The position numbers and the translations under genes are program-made. From assembly GCA_963760715.1 (NCBI GenBank), contig CAVXDY010000003.1, forward strand, positions 806,001 through 870,000: 64,000 nucleotides of DNA, read 5' to 3'. The notes under the pieces were generated by a model that was not told where the DNA came from, ran no database searches, and saw nothing but the letters and a program-made list of their open reading frames with translations. The DNA comes from CAVXDY01 sp963760715 (GTDB lineage: Bacteria > Actinomycetota > Thermoleophilia > Miltoncostaeales > Miltoncostaeaceae). Below are positions 51,014 to 59,028 of the stretch, piece by piece. Position 1 is the stretch's first letter. Each line of letters begins with the position of its first letter.

Positions 51014-51694
51014 ATGACGACCGAGACCACCGAGCGCGCTCAGCTGGAGCAGGCCGAGCGGGTCGTCCTCGAGTGGATGGAGACCCTTCGGGACGAGGCG
51101 GACACGCTCGACGACCGCCGGGGCGAGAACTTCGCCGACACGATGCGGCGCGTCGTCACGCGGCTCAGCAAGGACCTCGGACCCCTCGACCTCGATCCCG
51201 AGAGCCTCGCCGAGATCCGCGGCGTGATCATCGGGGGCATCGAGAGGCTCGACACCGAGGGTGACGCCGGCTCCCGCATCGATGTCCTCGAGGATCTGCT
51301 GATCCGGGGCGAGCAGATTCGACACGTGCTGCGGGACGCACTCGACGCGGAGCTCGGCGCCGATCCCCGAGACGCTCGCGCGATGGGCGATTCGCTCGTC
51401 GAGTGGCTCCCCCGGGTTCCCCAGCGTGAGATCGCCCAACTCGCAGGAATCTCGCTTCGCCAGTTCCAACGCTGGTTGAAGGATGGGGGCGAGAGCCCAC
51501 GACGCCTGGAGCTCGTTGGGCGCCTCGTCGCACTCCTGAAGCGGGCGTGGACGCCCGAGGGAGTGGTGGCGTGGTTCCACCGGCCCCGAAGGGATCTGGA
51601 CGGACGGGCCCCGATCGACGTCCTGGACGATCCGGCCGCTGAGCAGGGCCTGATGCGCGCCGTTCGACAGGGCCGCGCTCAGCATGGCTCCTAG
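51014..51694 (+). CDS. Xre/MbcA/ParS-type antitoxin of RES toxin
   Basis: The protein has 226 residues from ATG 51014 (GGAGG 6 nt upstream). Residues ~1-115 are an acidic helical region not seen in minimal Xre antitoxins. Residues ~130-165 hold a helix-turn-helix (QREIAQLAGISLRQFQRWLK). Residues ~170-226 form the toxin-binding domain (WTPEGVVAWFHRPRRDLDGR, APIDVLDDPAAEQGLM). It binds and blocks the RES toxin encoded by the overlapping next gene, and should repress its own promoter. The truncated copy at 46340 keeps only the acidic N-terminal part. Confidence 0.88.
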   Translation: MTTETTERAQLEQAERVVLEWMETLRDEADTLDDRRGENFADTMRRVVTRLSKDLGPLDLDPESLAEIRGVIIGGIERLDTEGDAGSRIDVLEDLLIRGEQIRHVLRDALDAELGADPRDARAMGDSLVEWLPRVPQREIAQLAGISLRQFQRWLKDGGESPRRLELVGRLVALLKRAWTPEGVVAWFHRPRRDLDGRAPIDVLDDPAAEQGLMRAVRQGRAQHGS

Positions 51695-52316
51695 GGGGCG
51701 TCGCGACCCCGGTGTGATCGGCTACGACGACCGCGTGGCTTTTCGGTACTCCGATTACGACACGCCCTTCTGGGCGCGGTCCAACACCGCACCCGGACGG
51801 TGGAACGCCGCCGGTCAGGTCCCGACCCAGTACCTCGCGCTCCATCCGGCCGGCGCATGGGCGGAGCTCGCGCGCGCGGAGAACCTCCAGACCGACCGGG
51901 ACCTCTCGCTCGTGCGGATGCCCATCTGGGCGGCCCGGTTGTCGGAGCAGGGCCTCGCCGACTACAGCGATTTCGGGCGGGCGGAGACCGCGGGCTTCCC
52001 GCCCGATGCCCTCATCGACGACGACTACTCACGCTGCCAGGCGGAGGGAACGCGCCTTCGCGAGCTCGGTTATCGAGGCGTCGTCGCTCCTTCCGCCGCG
52101 CTTCCGGGCTGCCTCAACCTGACCCTGTTCGGGCCTCGCGTCATCTCGGGGTGGTCGCGGGAGCGGAGGCTCGCGTCCTCGATTCCGGCCGCCGTGGTGG
52201 CGGTGGGCGCACCACCGGCGGGCCTGGCGACGCGAGTGCGGTTCTTCGGTCGCGCGCACTCCGGCCACGACGAATACCGAAGGGAGCGGGAGCGGGCTCG
52301 TCGGCGATCGCGCTAG
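51684..52316 (+). CDS. RES-domain toxin (NAD+-degrading type)
   Basis: The protein has 210 residues from ATG 51684, overlapping the antitoxin by 11 bases. RES hallmarks are the early Arg/Tyr (VAFRYSDYDTPFW), PGRWNAAGQVPTQYLA, AGAWAELARAE (Glu) and VVAPSAALPGCLNLTLFG (Ser). Proteins of this family, such as M. tuberculosis MbcT, break down NAD+ by phosphorolysis. The antitoxin-then-toxin order fits res-xre modules. The last ~95 codons are also present in the deleted copy at 46711-46989. It ends with TAG followed by CGTCCCGAGTCG, like other elements here. Confidence 0.9.
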   Translation: MAPRGRRDPGVIGYDDRVAFRYSDYDTPFWARSNTAPGRWNAAGQVPTQYLALHPAGAWAELARAENLQTDRDLSLVRMPIWAARLSEQGLADYSDFGRAETAGFPPDALIDDDYSRCQAEGTRLRELGYRGVVAPSAALPGCLNLTLFGPRVISGWSRERRLASSIPAAVVAVGAPPAGLATRVRFFGRAHSGHDEYRRERERARRRSR

Positions 52317-52366
52317 CGTCCCGAGTCGGACATCCGGCCGACCGGGCGCACGACGAGGGACACGCG

Positions 52367-54071
52367 GTGAACGAGGTGGACGACGGCGCGGCGGCAGGGG
52401 GCACGGACACGCCCGGCGACTCGACGGGCAGCCTCCTCGCCTACCCGGAGCTGAGTGAGCGGCAGTTGGCGCGCCTGCGTGCCTATGGCAGCCCCGAAAC
52501 GCTCGAGGTCGGCGACGATGCGTTCACGGCCGGGGACCCGAGCTACGACCTGATCGTGGTCGAGAGCGGCGCGATCGAGGTGATCAGCCCGGCGACCCAC
52601 GACGCCCCCGAGGCGTCGATCGTCCGCCATGGCCCAGGCGCCTTCGTCGGCGAGCTGAGCCTGCTCACGGGACAGACGACCTACCTCACCGCGCGGGTGG
52701 TCGAGGCCGCTCGCGTGCACCGGATCTCGCCGGCCCGCTTCCGCCGCATGATGGCCGAGGACGCCGAGCTCTCCGACCTGCTCCTCCAGGCCTTCCTCGC
52801 CCGGCGCGAGAGGCTCAGCAAAGGACCCGCGGCCCGGGGACTCGAGATCATCGGGGGCGGGATGGACTCGGCGGCGCTCGCCCTGCGGACCTACGCGGCA
52901 CGCCGGAGCCTCCCTCATGTCTGGCTCGACGCCGACTCGGTCGAGGGCCGCTCGCTGATGCGCGCGGCCTCGCTCGAGGCGACCGACCTGCCGGCGGCGC
53001 TGACCCCCGAACGCACGCTCGTGCGGACCACTCCCGGGCGAGCTCGCCCAGCACCTCGGCCTCTCGTTCCGGCAAACCGGCGGCGAGCAGCCCGACCTGA
53101 CCATCATCGGCGCAGGACCGGCCGGGCTCGCCGCGGCGGTCTACGGCGCCTCGGAAGGACTGAAGACGACCGTGCTGGACGCGGTCGGGCCCGGCGGACA
53201 GGCGGCCGCCAGCGCGAGGATCGAGAACTACCTCGGCTTCCCGACCGGCCTCAGCGGCGCGCAACTCGCCCAGCGCGCCGTCGTGCAGGCGATGAAGTTC
53301 GGGGCACAGCTCTCGAGCCCCTGCGAGATCGTCGCGCTGGAGACCGGCGGCGACCGGCTCGCGGCCGTGCTCGGCGACGGGACGCACGTCACCTCGAGGG
53401 CGGTGATCATCGCGACCGGCGCGCGCTACCGCGCGCTGCCGCTCCAGGGCTGGGACGAGTTCGTCGGCGCGGGGATCTACTACGCGGCGACGGAGCTCGA
53501 GGTCCGGGGCCGCACGGGCGAGCCCGTGGCGGTGATCGGTGGCGCGAACTCCGCCGGGCAGGCGGCGCTCTCCCTCGCGTCATCGGCCGGCTCGGTGACG
53601 CTGGTGATCCGCGGCCCCGAGATGACGGCGGGGATGTCGCGGTATCTCGTCGACCGCATCGTGGCCGATCCTCGGATCGAGGTCCGGGTCTCGACCGAGG
53701 TGACCCGGCTGGACGGTGGCCACGAGCTCGAGCGCGTCACCCTGACGTCCCGCGCCACCGGCGAGGAGGAGACGCTTCCGTGCCGTGGCCTCTTCTGCTT
53801 CATCGGCGCCGAGCCGGCGACCGCCTGGCTCACCGGGATCGCCCTCGACGAGGACGGCTTCGTCCGCACCGACGTTCAGCTCGGCCCGGACGACCTCGGC
53901 GACACCTGGGCCGCGCTCGGCCGCTCGCCGCTCCCCTTCGAGACGAGCGTACCCGCCGTCTTCGCCGTCGGCGATGTCCGCCACGGGTCGATGAAACGCG
54001 TCGCCGCCGCGGTCGGCGAGGGCGCGAGCGCCGTGCGCTCGGTCCACGCCGCCATCGGAGTGCTCACCTAG
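52367..54071 (+). CDS. Cyclic-nucleotide-binding domain fused to thioredoxin-reductase-like flavoprotein (frameshifted)
   Basis: From GTG 52367 (GAGGGA 9 nt upstream) residues ~20-150 form a CRP-type sensor domain (GPGAFVGELSLLTGQTTYLT, VHRISPARFRRMMAEDAELS), then a linker. At ~53034 (CCCGGG run) the frame shifts by +1. In the new frame, ELAQHLGLSFRQTGGEQPDL, IIGAGPAGLAAAVYGASEGL, GPGGQAAASARIENYLGF, AVIGGANSAGQAAL and PAVFAVGDVRHGSMKR give a complete FAD/NAD(P) thioredoxin-reductase fold. The redox CxxC of true reductases is absent. It is either a one-base sequencing error or a young pseudogene. Without the shift it would be ~567 residues. Confidence 0.82.
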
Positions 54072-54832
54072 CGAGCCGCCGCCGCGCGGTTCGAGGCCGC
54101 ACGTGTGATGGCGCGGATGGCCGCCCCCAGACCGCCGGCGGCCGTGATCAGGAGGCCGATCTCGAGCGCCGGCGGAAGCACCAGGTAGGCCGCGTAGAGG
54201 AGGCGGCCGGGCCGGCGCGGCCACAGCGGTCCTTCCCGGAACATCGCGAGCCCCGCCCCGGCCGCCACGAGAAGGGCCGCGAGTCCGACGAGCGCGAGCG
54301 GGAGCCCGATCGCGGACACGGCGAGAAGGCCGAGTGCCGGCAGCACGAGGGCCACCGCGATGATCCCGATCGCCAGGGCGAGGCCCGGCCTCGGCTCCCA
54401 CCCGCGGGTCCAGCGCTCGAAGATCGCGGCCCGCGGCAGGGTGGCGGCGATCGCGCAGACCGCGGCCCACACGGCGATCCGATAGACCAACAGGGCGATG
54501 ATCAGCAGCAGCCCCGCGACCCAGCCGGGGCCCGGGATCCAGTCGATCAGGCCGCGGTCGAGGACGTACTCGGAGCCATGCACCTGCGCGGTGGGCGAGC
54601 GCCGCAGCGTGCCGAACAGGACGATCACGTCGCCGTCCACGCGCGCCGAGGGGCCCAGCCGGACATCGCCGCCGACCACCACGACGCGATCCACCGCGCC
54701 ATCGACGGTGAGATCGCGGCCGACCGCGACGACGGCGTCGCCGTGTCCCGCCGGGCCATCGGCGGCCGCGGCGGCGGACGGGACCAGCAGCGCCGCGAAC
54801 ACGGCCAGGACGACGACGAGGACGATCCTCAT
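54068..54832 (-). CDS. Membrane protein with bactofilin-like polymer-forming domain
   Basis: The protein has 254 residues from ATG 54832, which overlaps the stop of the anti-sigma-like gene. The signal peptide is IVLVVVLAVFAALLVPSAAA. Residues ~30-75 show a short beta-helix with regular V/G-D-V spacing (GRDLTVDGAVDRVVVVGGDV, GDVIVLFGTL), like polymer-forming (DUF583-type) repeats. Three or four membrane helices follow (~100-235). It is in one operon with the ECF sigma factor and its presumed anti-sigma, which suggests an envelope-stress role. Confidence 0.7.
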   Translation of the reverse strand: MRIVLVVVLAVFAALLVPSAAAAADGPAGHGDAVVAVGRDLTVDGAVDRVVVVGGDVRLGPSARVDGDVIVLFGTLRRSPTAQVHGSEYVLDRGLIDWIPGPGWVAGLLLIIALLVYRIAVWAAVCAIAATLPRAAIFERWTRGWEPRPGLALAIGIIAVALVLPALGLLAVSAIGLPLALVGLAALLVAAGAGLAMFREGPLWPRRPGRLLYAAYLVLPPALEIGLLITAAGGLGAAIRAITRAASNRAAAAR

Positions 54833-55134
54833 GTGCGTCCCATCAGAGCCCGGGATGCCAGCCAGCCGAGCCAGAGCACGGTGATGGCGACGCCCGCCCA
54901 GAAGAAGGGGTTGTCGGCGGTCGCCTTGACGAGCTCTCCCAGCCCGGACGCGGCGAGCGCGAGACCGGCGTCCAGAGCGGGGCGGGCGGCCAATGCCACC
55001 ACCGCCGGCACGGCGAGGACGAGGACCAGGATCGAGAGCGCGAGCGCGACGGGCACGCGGCGGCGTTCCTGGCGAGCCACCTCCCCCATGACCCGATCAA
55101 CGAAGCTCTCGTCGGGAGGGGATGCGCCGGTCAC
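54829..55134 (-). CDS. Small membrane protein, probable anti-sigma partner
   Basis: The protein has 101 residues from GTG 55134, overlapping the sigma gene's stop (GTGA). A ~28-residue cytoplasmic N-terminus (DESFVDRVMGEVARQERRRV) precedes two membrane helices (LALSILVLVLAVPAVVALAA and AGVAITVLWLGWLAS). Length, order and coupling fit a membrane anti-sigma factor, though the zinc-binding HxxxCxxC motif of the ZAS class is missing. Assignment is from context. Confidence 0.6.
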   Translation of the reverse strand: MTGASPPDESFVDRVMGEVARQERRRVPVALALSILVLVLAVPAVVALAARPALDAGLALAASGLGELVKATADNPFFWAGVAITVLWLGWLASRALMGRT

Positions 55135-55679
55135 GACTCCCCCAAGGATGTACGCAGCTGGGCCCGGGCGGCGTTGAGGCGTGACCGCACCGTGCCGATG
55201 GGCACGCCGAGCGCCGAGGCCACCTCCTGGTACGACAGGCCCCGGAGCTCCCGCAGCACGACCGCCTGCTGCAGGACGTCGGGGAGCGCTCCGAGGGCGC
55301 TCACCAGGCTCTCCCGCTCAACCCGCATCGCGGCCCCCGTGGTGGTGGTATCGCTCGCCCCCTGGGCGAGGTCGTCGTGCAACTCGACGAGCTGGACCGA
55401 GGGTCGCGCTCGGAGACGGTCCAGGCAGTGATTGCGGCAGATCCGGAGGAGCCATGTCTGGAGAGGAGCGTCGCCCCGGAAGGCTCCCAGGCGGCGGTAC
55501 GCCCGGATGAAGCACTCCTGAGCGGCATCCTCGGCCTCCTGGCGATCGCCGAGGATGCCGGCCGCGTAGGCGCGCACAAGGCCCTGGTGGCGGGTGACCA
55601 GCTCCCGGAAGGCTTGCTCATCACGGCGGCGCAGGCGAGCGAGGAGCTCGTCCTGCGCATCATCGCCCGCGTCCCTCAC
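55131..55679 (-). CDS. ECF (extracytoplasmic-function) sigma factor
   Basis: I start at GTG 55679 (GAGG 5 nt upstream; 182 residues), not the longer frame to 55808, which is Gly/Arg-rich. Region 2 is LVTRHQGLVRAYAAGILGDR, QEAEDAAQECFIRAYRRLG and PLQTWLLRICRNHCLDRLR. Region 4 is VVLRELRGLSYQEVASALGV and PIGTVRSRLNAARAQLR. Downstream, coupled genes encode a small membrane protein and a bactofilin-like membrane protein, so it is probably released by an envelope signal. Its targets are not identifiable here. Confidence 0.9.
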   Translation of the reverse strand: MRDAGDDAQDELLARLRRRDEQAFRELVTRHQGLVRAYAAGILGDRQEAEDAAQECFIRAYRRLGAFRGDAPLQTWLLRICRNHCLDRLRARPSVQLVELHDDLAQGASDTTTTGAAMRVERESLVSALGALPDVLQQAVVLRELRGLSYQEVASALGVPIGTVRSRLNAARAQLRTSLGES

Positions 55680-55806
55680 GCGGCCTCGGACCCGCGGGCG
55701 CGCGCCGGCGCCAACCGGATGCCGAGATCGAGCTTTCCACGTCCACCTCTCGTCATGAGGAGAAGACCCGCCGCCGCCGGCGACCGCGCACGATCCGAGG
55801 AGCACC

Positions 55807-55953
55807 ATGGATCACCGGCTCGAGCAGATCATCGACGGCACCGCCGGCCATCATGCCGCTCCGGACGCCGGCATGCTCGACACCGCCACCCGGGTCGGAG
55901 TCGTACCCGCGTCGTCGCGGACCCCTGCGACCGTGGATGGCGCCCGTCGGTAA
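55807..55953 (+). CDS. 48-residue ORF, possible truncated phosphatase start
   Basis: GAGGAG lies 6 nt before ATG 55807 and the frame ends at TAA 55953. The first residues (MDHRLEQIIDGTAGHHAAPD) look like the N-terminus of a PAP2-type membrane phosphatase, but no membrane helix follows. It could be a truncated remnant or a small cytoplasmic peptide. It is divergent from the sigma gene. Confidence 0.35.
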   Translation: MDHRLEQIIDGTAGHHAAPDAGMLDTATRVGVVPASSRTPATVDGARR

Positions 55954-56066
55954 ACGTCGAGCCCTTCTCGCCGATACTCCTCACGCGGCCGGCGCGAGCG
56001 AACTTTCCCGCGCCTCTCACGTCAGGACCTAGAGAGACACGACCGCACTCCACTGAGAGGAACCAG

Positions 56067-56306
56067 ATGAGTCCCGCCACCCGCCGCCTCGTCGCGATCG
56101 GGGCCGCCGTCGTCGGCGTGCTCCTGCTCGTCGTCGCCGTGATCTACTGGGTCGAGCCCGCCAGCTCGCTGCCCGGGTTCTTTCCGGGCCACGAAGCCGG
56201 CTCCGACCACCATCACTTCAAGCACGGCATCGCCGCGCTGGTCGTGGCACTCGGCCTCTTCGCCTTCGCCTGGTTCGAGACGGGCCGGAGGCCGGTGGAT
56301 GCCTGA
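56067..56306 (+). CDS. Small two-helix membrane protein
   Basis: The protein has 79 residues from ATG 56067 with GAGAGGA 6 nt upstream. Two membrane helices (RLVAIGAAVVGVLLLVVAVI and IAALVVALGLFAFAWFE) flank a loop, PGFFPGHEAGSDHHHFKHG, with several His that might bind metal. It precedes uppP by 21 bases, so they may share a transcript. The family is not firmly recognised, although such proteins are common in actinobacteria. Confidence 0.7.
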   Translation: MSPATRRLVAIGAAVVGVLLLVVAVIYWVEPASSLPGFFPGHEAGSDHHHFKHGIAALVVALGLFAFAWFETGRRPVDA

Positions 56307-56327
56307 GGCCGGCCCGAAGCGACGCAG

Positions 56328-57188
56328 ATGATCGGCTACGGACAGGCGATCATCCTTGGCCTCCTCCAGGGGTTCTCCGAGCTCTTCCCGATCTCGAGTC
56401 TCGGGCACAGCGTCATCCTGCCCCGGCTCCTGGGCTGGAACATCCACCAGAACGACGGCTTCTTCATCACCTTTCTCGTCGCGACGCACCTGGCGACGGC
56501 CCTCGTACTGCTCGGCTTCTTCTGGAAGGACTGGGTACGGATCGTGAAGGGGATCGGGCGGAGCCTCCGGGATCGCCAGATCGCACCGGACGATCCCGAC
56601 GCGAGGCTCGGCTGGCTCCTGGTCGTCGGCACGATCCCGGCGGGCGTCCTCGGCCTGCTCCTCGAGCACCCCCTGCGCAGCCTGTTCGCCTCTCCTGCGT
56701 CCGCGGCGTTCTTCCTGATGATCAACGGCCTGATCCTCTTCGGGGCGGAGCATCTGCGCCGGCGCGCGCCCGCGCGCGAGGTCGGCGACTCCGACGAGCG
56801 AATCGCCGAGCGGCTCAGCTGGCGCGAGGCGGTCGGCGTCGGGACCGCGCAGGCGCTGGCCCTCATCCCCGGCATCTCGCGCACCGGCGTGACGATGGCC
56901 GGCGGCCTCGTGGCCGGTCTGAGCAACGAGGACGCGGCCCGCTACTCCTTCCTCCTCGCGACGCCGATCATCGGGGCGGCCGCGTTGCTCAAGCTGCCCG
57001 AGCTCTTCGGTGAGCAGGGCAACGGCGTCCGGGGGCCGGCGTTCGTCGCCGCGCTGTGCGCCGCGCTCACCGCCTACCTGTCGGTGAAGTTCCTCCTGAA
57101 GTACTTCGAGACCAAGCGCCTCACGCCGTTCGCGATCTACTGCGTCGTCGTCGGCGGGGCCGTGTCCATCTTCCTCGCGGTCAACTGA
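56328..57188 (+). CDS. uppP: Undecaprenyl-diphosphatase (UppP/BacA)
   Basis: The protein has 286 residues from ATG 56328. Family motifs are ILGLLQGFSELFPISSLGHS (first box, Glu and Ser of the active region), GFFITFLVATHLATALVLLG, and the second box ALALIPGISRTGVTMAGGL (Arg and Ser/Thr). About eight membrane helices are visible. In the first box the common ExxE E-x-PISS-S-H reads SELFPISSLGHS, so the essential Glu is present. It recycles the lipid carrier for cell-wall synthesis at the outer face of the membrane. Its end overlaps the convergent CDF gene by 8 bases. Confidence 0.93.
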   Translation: MIGYGQAIILGLLQGFSELFPISSLGHSVILPRLLGWNIHQNDGFFITFLVATHLATALVLLGFFWKDWVRIVKGIGRSLRDRQIAPDDPDARLGWLLVVGTIPAGVLGLLLEHPLRSLFASPASAAFFLMINGLILFGAEHLRRRAPAREVGDSDERIAERLSWREAVGVGTAQALALIPGISRTGVTMAGGLVAGLSNEDAARYSFLLATPIIGAAALLKLPELFGEQGNGVRGPAFVAALCAALTAYLSVKFLLKYFETKRLTPFAIYCVVVGGAVSIFLAVN

Positions 57189-58203
57189 CGGCCGGGCCGT
57201 CGGAGGACCCGCCGCCCGTGCCCGACATCATCGCGCCGATCGTCAACTCGGGCTCGACCCGCACGATTGCCTCGCCCAGGTGATCCACCCGCTCCCGTAG
57301 CCGATCGCTCACCGCGCGCGCAATCCGATCGGCATGCTCCAGGGTGACGTCCCCTCTGGTGACGACGCGCACATCGGCGTGGATCTCGTGCCCGAACCAG
57401 CGGGCGCGCACCTCGGCCACGCCCCGCACCCCGGGAGCGTGCCCGGCCTGCTGGCGGATCGTCTCGATGATCTCGGGCTCGATCCCGTCGAGCACTCGGA
57501 GGCCGATCTCCTTCGCGGACGTCCAGACGATTCGCAGGATCACCACCGCGATGGCGAGCCCGACGATCGGGTCGGCCAGCCGGAAGCCGAGGGCGACGCC
57601 GATCGCGCCGGCCACGACGGCGAGGCTGGTGAACCCGTCGATCCGGGCGTGGTAACCGTCGGCGACGAGCGCCGCCGAGGCGATCCGCCGGCCGGTGCGC
57701 AGGCGATAGACGGCGACCCACTCGTTGCCCGCGAACCCGATCGCCCCGGCGAGGCCGACGGCCAGCAGGTAGCCCGGGGTGGTCGGGTGGATGAGGCGGG
57801 CGATCGCCTCATAGCCGGCATAGACGGCCGAGAACAGGATGATCGCGAGCACCGCGAGGCCCGCGAGGTCCTCGGCGCGCCCCCAGCCGTAGGTGAGGCG
57901 GGCCGTGGGAGCCCGTCGGCCGAGAAGGAACGCCGCGACGAGCGGCACCGCGGTCAGCGCGTCGCCGAGGTTGTGGACGGTGTCCGACAGCAGGGCGACC
58001 GAGCCGGAGGCGACCACCACCACGATCTGCAGCGCCGCGGTGACGGCAAGGATGATGAGGGAGCGCCAGAGGGTTCGGATCGCCTCCCGGCTCTCGAGCA
58101 GCGAGGCGTCGACACGCCCATGGCTGTGGCTGTGGCCGCCCTGGCCAGGGTGATGGGAGTCCTGGTGTGCGTCGTGAGCGCGCACGTGGTGCGCACGTCT
58201 CAT
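57181..58203 (-). CDS. Cation diffusion facilitator (CDF) metal exporter with His-rich N-terminus
   Basis: The protein has 340 residues from ATG 58203 (ATGA overlap with the ArsR-type regulator). The N-terminus is His-rich (RRAHHVRAHDAHQDSHHPGQ, GGHSHSHG). Six helices follow, with the zinc-site motifs LLSDTVHNLGDALTAVP (HxxxD) and VADGYHARIDGFTS (DxxxHxxxD), and the cytoplasmic dimer domain with GHEIHADVRVV. It probably exports Zn2+, Co2+ or Ni2+ against protons. It is controlled by its co-transcribed repressor. Confidence 0.93.
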   Translation of the reverse strand: MRRAHHVRAHDAHQDSHHPGQGGHSHSHGRVDASLLESREAIRTLWRSLIILAVTAALQIVVVVASGSVALLSDTVHNLGDALTAVPLVAAFLLGRRAPTARLTYGWGRAEDLAGLAVLAIILFSAVYAGYEAIARLIHPTTPGYLLAVGLAGAIGFAGNEWVAVYRLRTGRRIASAALVADGYHARIDGFTSLAVVAGAIGVALGFRLADPIVGLAIAVVILRIVWTSAKEIGLRVLDGIEPEIIETIRQQAGHAPGVRGVAEVRARWFGHEIHADVRVVTRGDVTLEHADRIARAVSDRLRERVDHLGEAIVRVEPELTIGAMMSGTGGGSSDGPAVS

Positions 58204-58565
58204 GCCGTCGCGGGCGCCGCAGCGCGCGCCTGGCGGCCGAGACGCACGTGTTCGACGTGGTAGACGGCCTGCGCCATCAGGTCGGCCACATGGGCGTCAT
58301 GGAGGGCGTAGTGCACCTCGCGGCCCCGGCGCCGGCGCGTCACCCACCCCATGTGACGGAGCAGCCGCAGCTGGTGCGAGGTGGCCGAGGGGCTGAGGCC
58401 CGCGGCCTGCGAGAGCTCGCCGACGGCACAGGCCCCCTCGCGCAGCCGGCCGAGGATCAGCAGCCGCGAGGGGCTCGCGAGCGCCTTGAGAGCGTCGGCC
58501 ACCTCCTCGGCCAGGGGCTCATCGATCGTCGCCGGGCTCGCATGACCTGAGACGCCATGGCTCAT
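58200..58565 (-). CDS. ArsR/SmtB-type metal-sensing repressor of the CDF gene
   Basis: The protein has 121 residues from ATG 58565. The winged helix is LKALASPSRLLILGRLREGA, GELSQAAGLSPSATSHQLRL, GWVTRRRRGREVHYALHD. The C-terminal alpha-5 metal site reads DAHVADLMAQAVYHVEH (D-x-H spaced from H-x2-E/H), the zinc/nickel/cobalt sensor layout. It probably represses itself and the exporter, binding the inverted repeats at 58579-58612. A -10-like TATGCT lies 7 nt before the ATG, so the message may be leaderless. Confidence 0.9.
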   Translation of the reverse strand: MSHGVSGHASPATIDEPLAEEVADALKALASPSRLLILGRLREGACAVGELSQAAGLSPSATSHQLRLLRHMGWVTRRRRGREVHYALHDAHVADLMAQAVYHVEHVRLGRQARAAAPATA

Positions 58566-58578
58566 GAACGGAGCATAG

Positions 58579-58612
58579 ATGAGTACATGCTCATATTCTC
58601 ACTCATTGTGAG
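58579..58612. promoter_or_regulatory. Metal-repressor operator region
   Basis: Two adjacent inverted repeats, ATGAG-tacatg-CTCAT (58579-58594) and CTCAC-tcatt-GTGAG (58598-58612), lie within 50 bases upstream of the ArsR start. The area is A/T-rich compared with the genome, as in SmtB-type operators. Confidence 0.6.
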
Positions 58613-58650
58613 CGGAGGCGTGGACGCGGAACAAACACCAAAACTGACGT

Positions 58651-58656
58651 TATTAT
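58651..58656 (+). promoter_or_regulatory. -10 box TATTAT of leaderless regulator-transporter transcript
   Basis: TATTAT lies 9 bases before ATG 58666, placing the transcription start close to the start codon. There is no ribosome site. Upstream A-rich sequence (ACAAACACCAAAACTG) may hold the -35 or repressor site. Confidence 0.5.
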
Positions 58657-58665
58657 GGCCGGTAC

Positions 58666-59028
58666 ATGTCCGATGACCGCTGCGACCTGCTGTGCCTCGA
58701 TCTGCCCCGCGCCGAGGCGCTCCGCGCCGAGCGCCTGACCCCGGCCGCCGCCGAGGCCGCGGCGGAGCGGACGCGCGCACTGGCCGACCCGACCCGGCTG
58801 ATCGTCGCGGCGGCACTCGCCCGTGCCGAGGACGAGGAGCTCTGCGTGTGCGATCTGGCGTGGATCGCCGAGCGCTCCGAGCAGCTCGTGGGCCACCACC
58901 TGCGGGTACTCCGCCGCGCGGCGATCGTCAGCTCTCGCCGGGAGGGCAGGATGGTGCTCTACCGCCTGACCGAGGGGGGCCGGGCCCTGCTCGCAGCGGT
59001 GCTCGAAGCAGCGGGGGTCCACCGGTGA
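58666..59028 (+). CDS. CadC/CmtR-type ArsR repressor (soft-metal sensor)
   Basis: The protein has 120 residues from ATG 58666. It has an N-terminal CDLLC and the helix-3N motif ELCVCDLAWIAE (the CxC pair that binds Cd2+/Pb2+ in CadC and CmtR). The DNA-binding region is ALADPTRLIVAAALARAEDE and QLVGHHLRVLRRAAIVSSRR. These are the marks of the CadC branch, distinct from the SmtB-type neighbour at 58200. The transporter gene overlaps by GTGA, so it presumably controls that gene. Confidence 0.92.
   Translation: MSDDRCDLLCLDLPRAEALRAERLTPAAAEAAAERTRALADPTRLIVAAALARAEDEELCVCDLAWIAERSEQLVGHHLRVLRRAAIVSSRREGRMVLYRLTEGGRALLAAVLEAAGVHR

Noticed and set aside
46294..52329. Classical composite transposon around the oxamate operon
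   Set aside because: The flanking repeats encode a toxin-antitoxin system, not a transposase, and no target duplications are visible.
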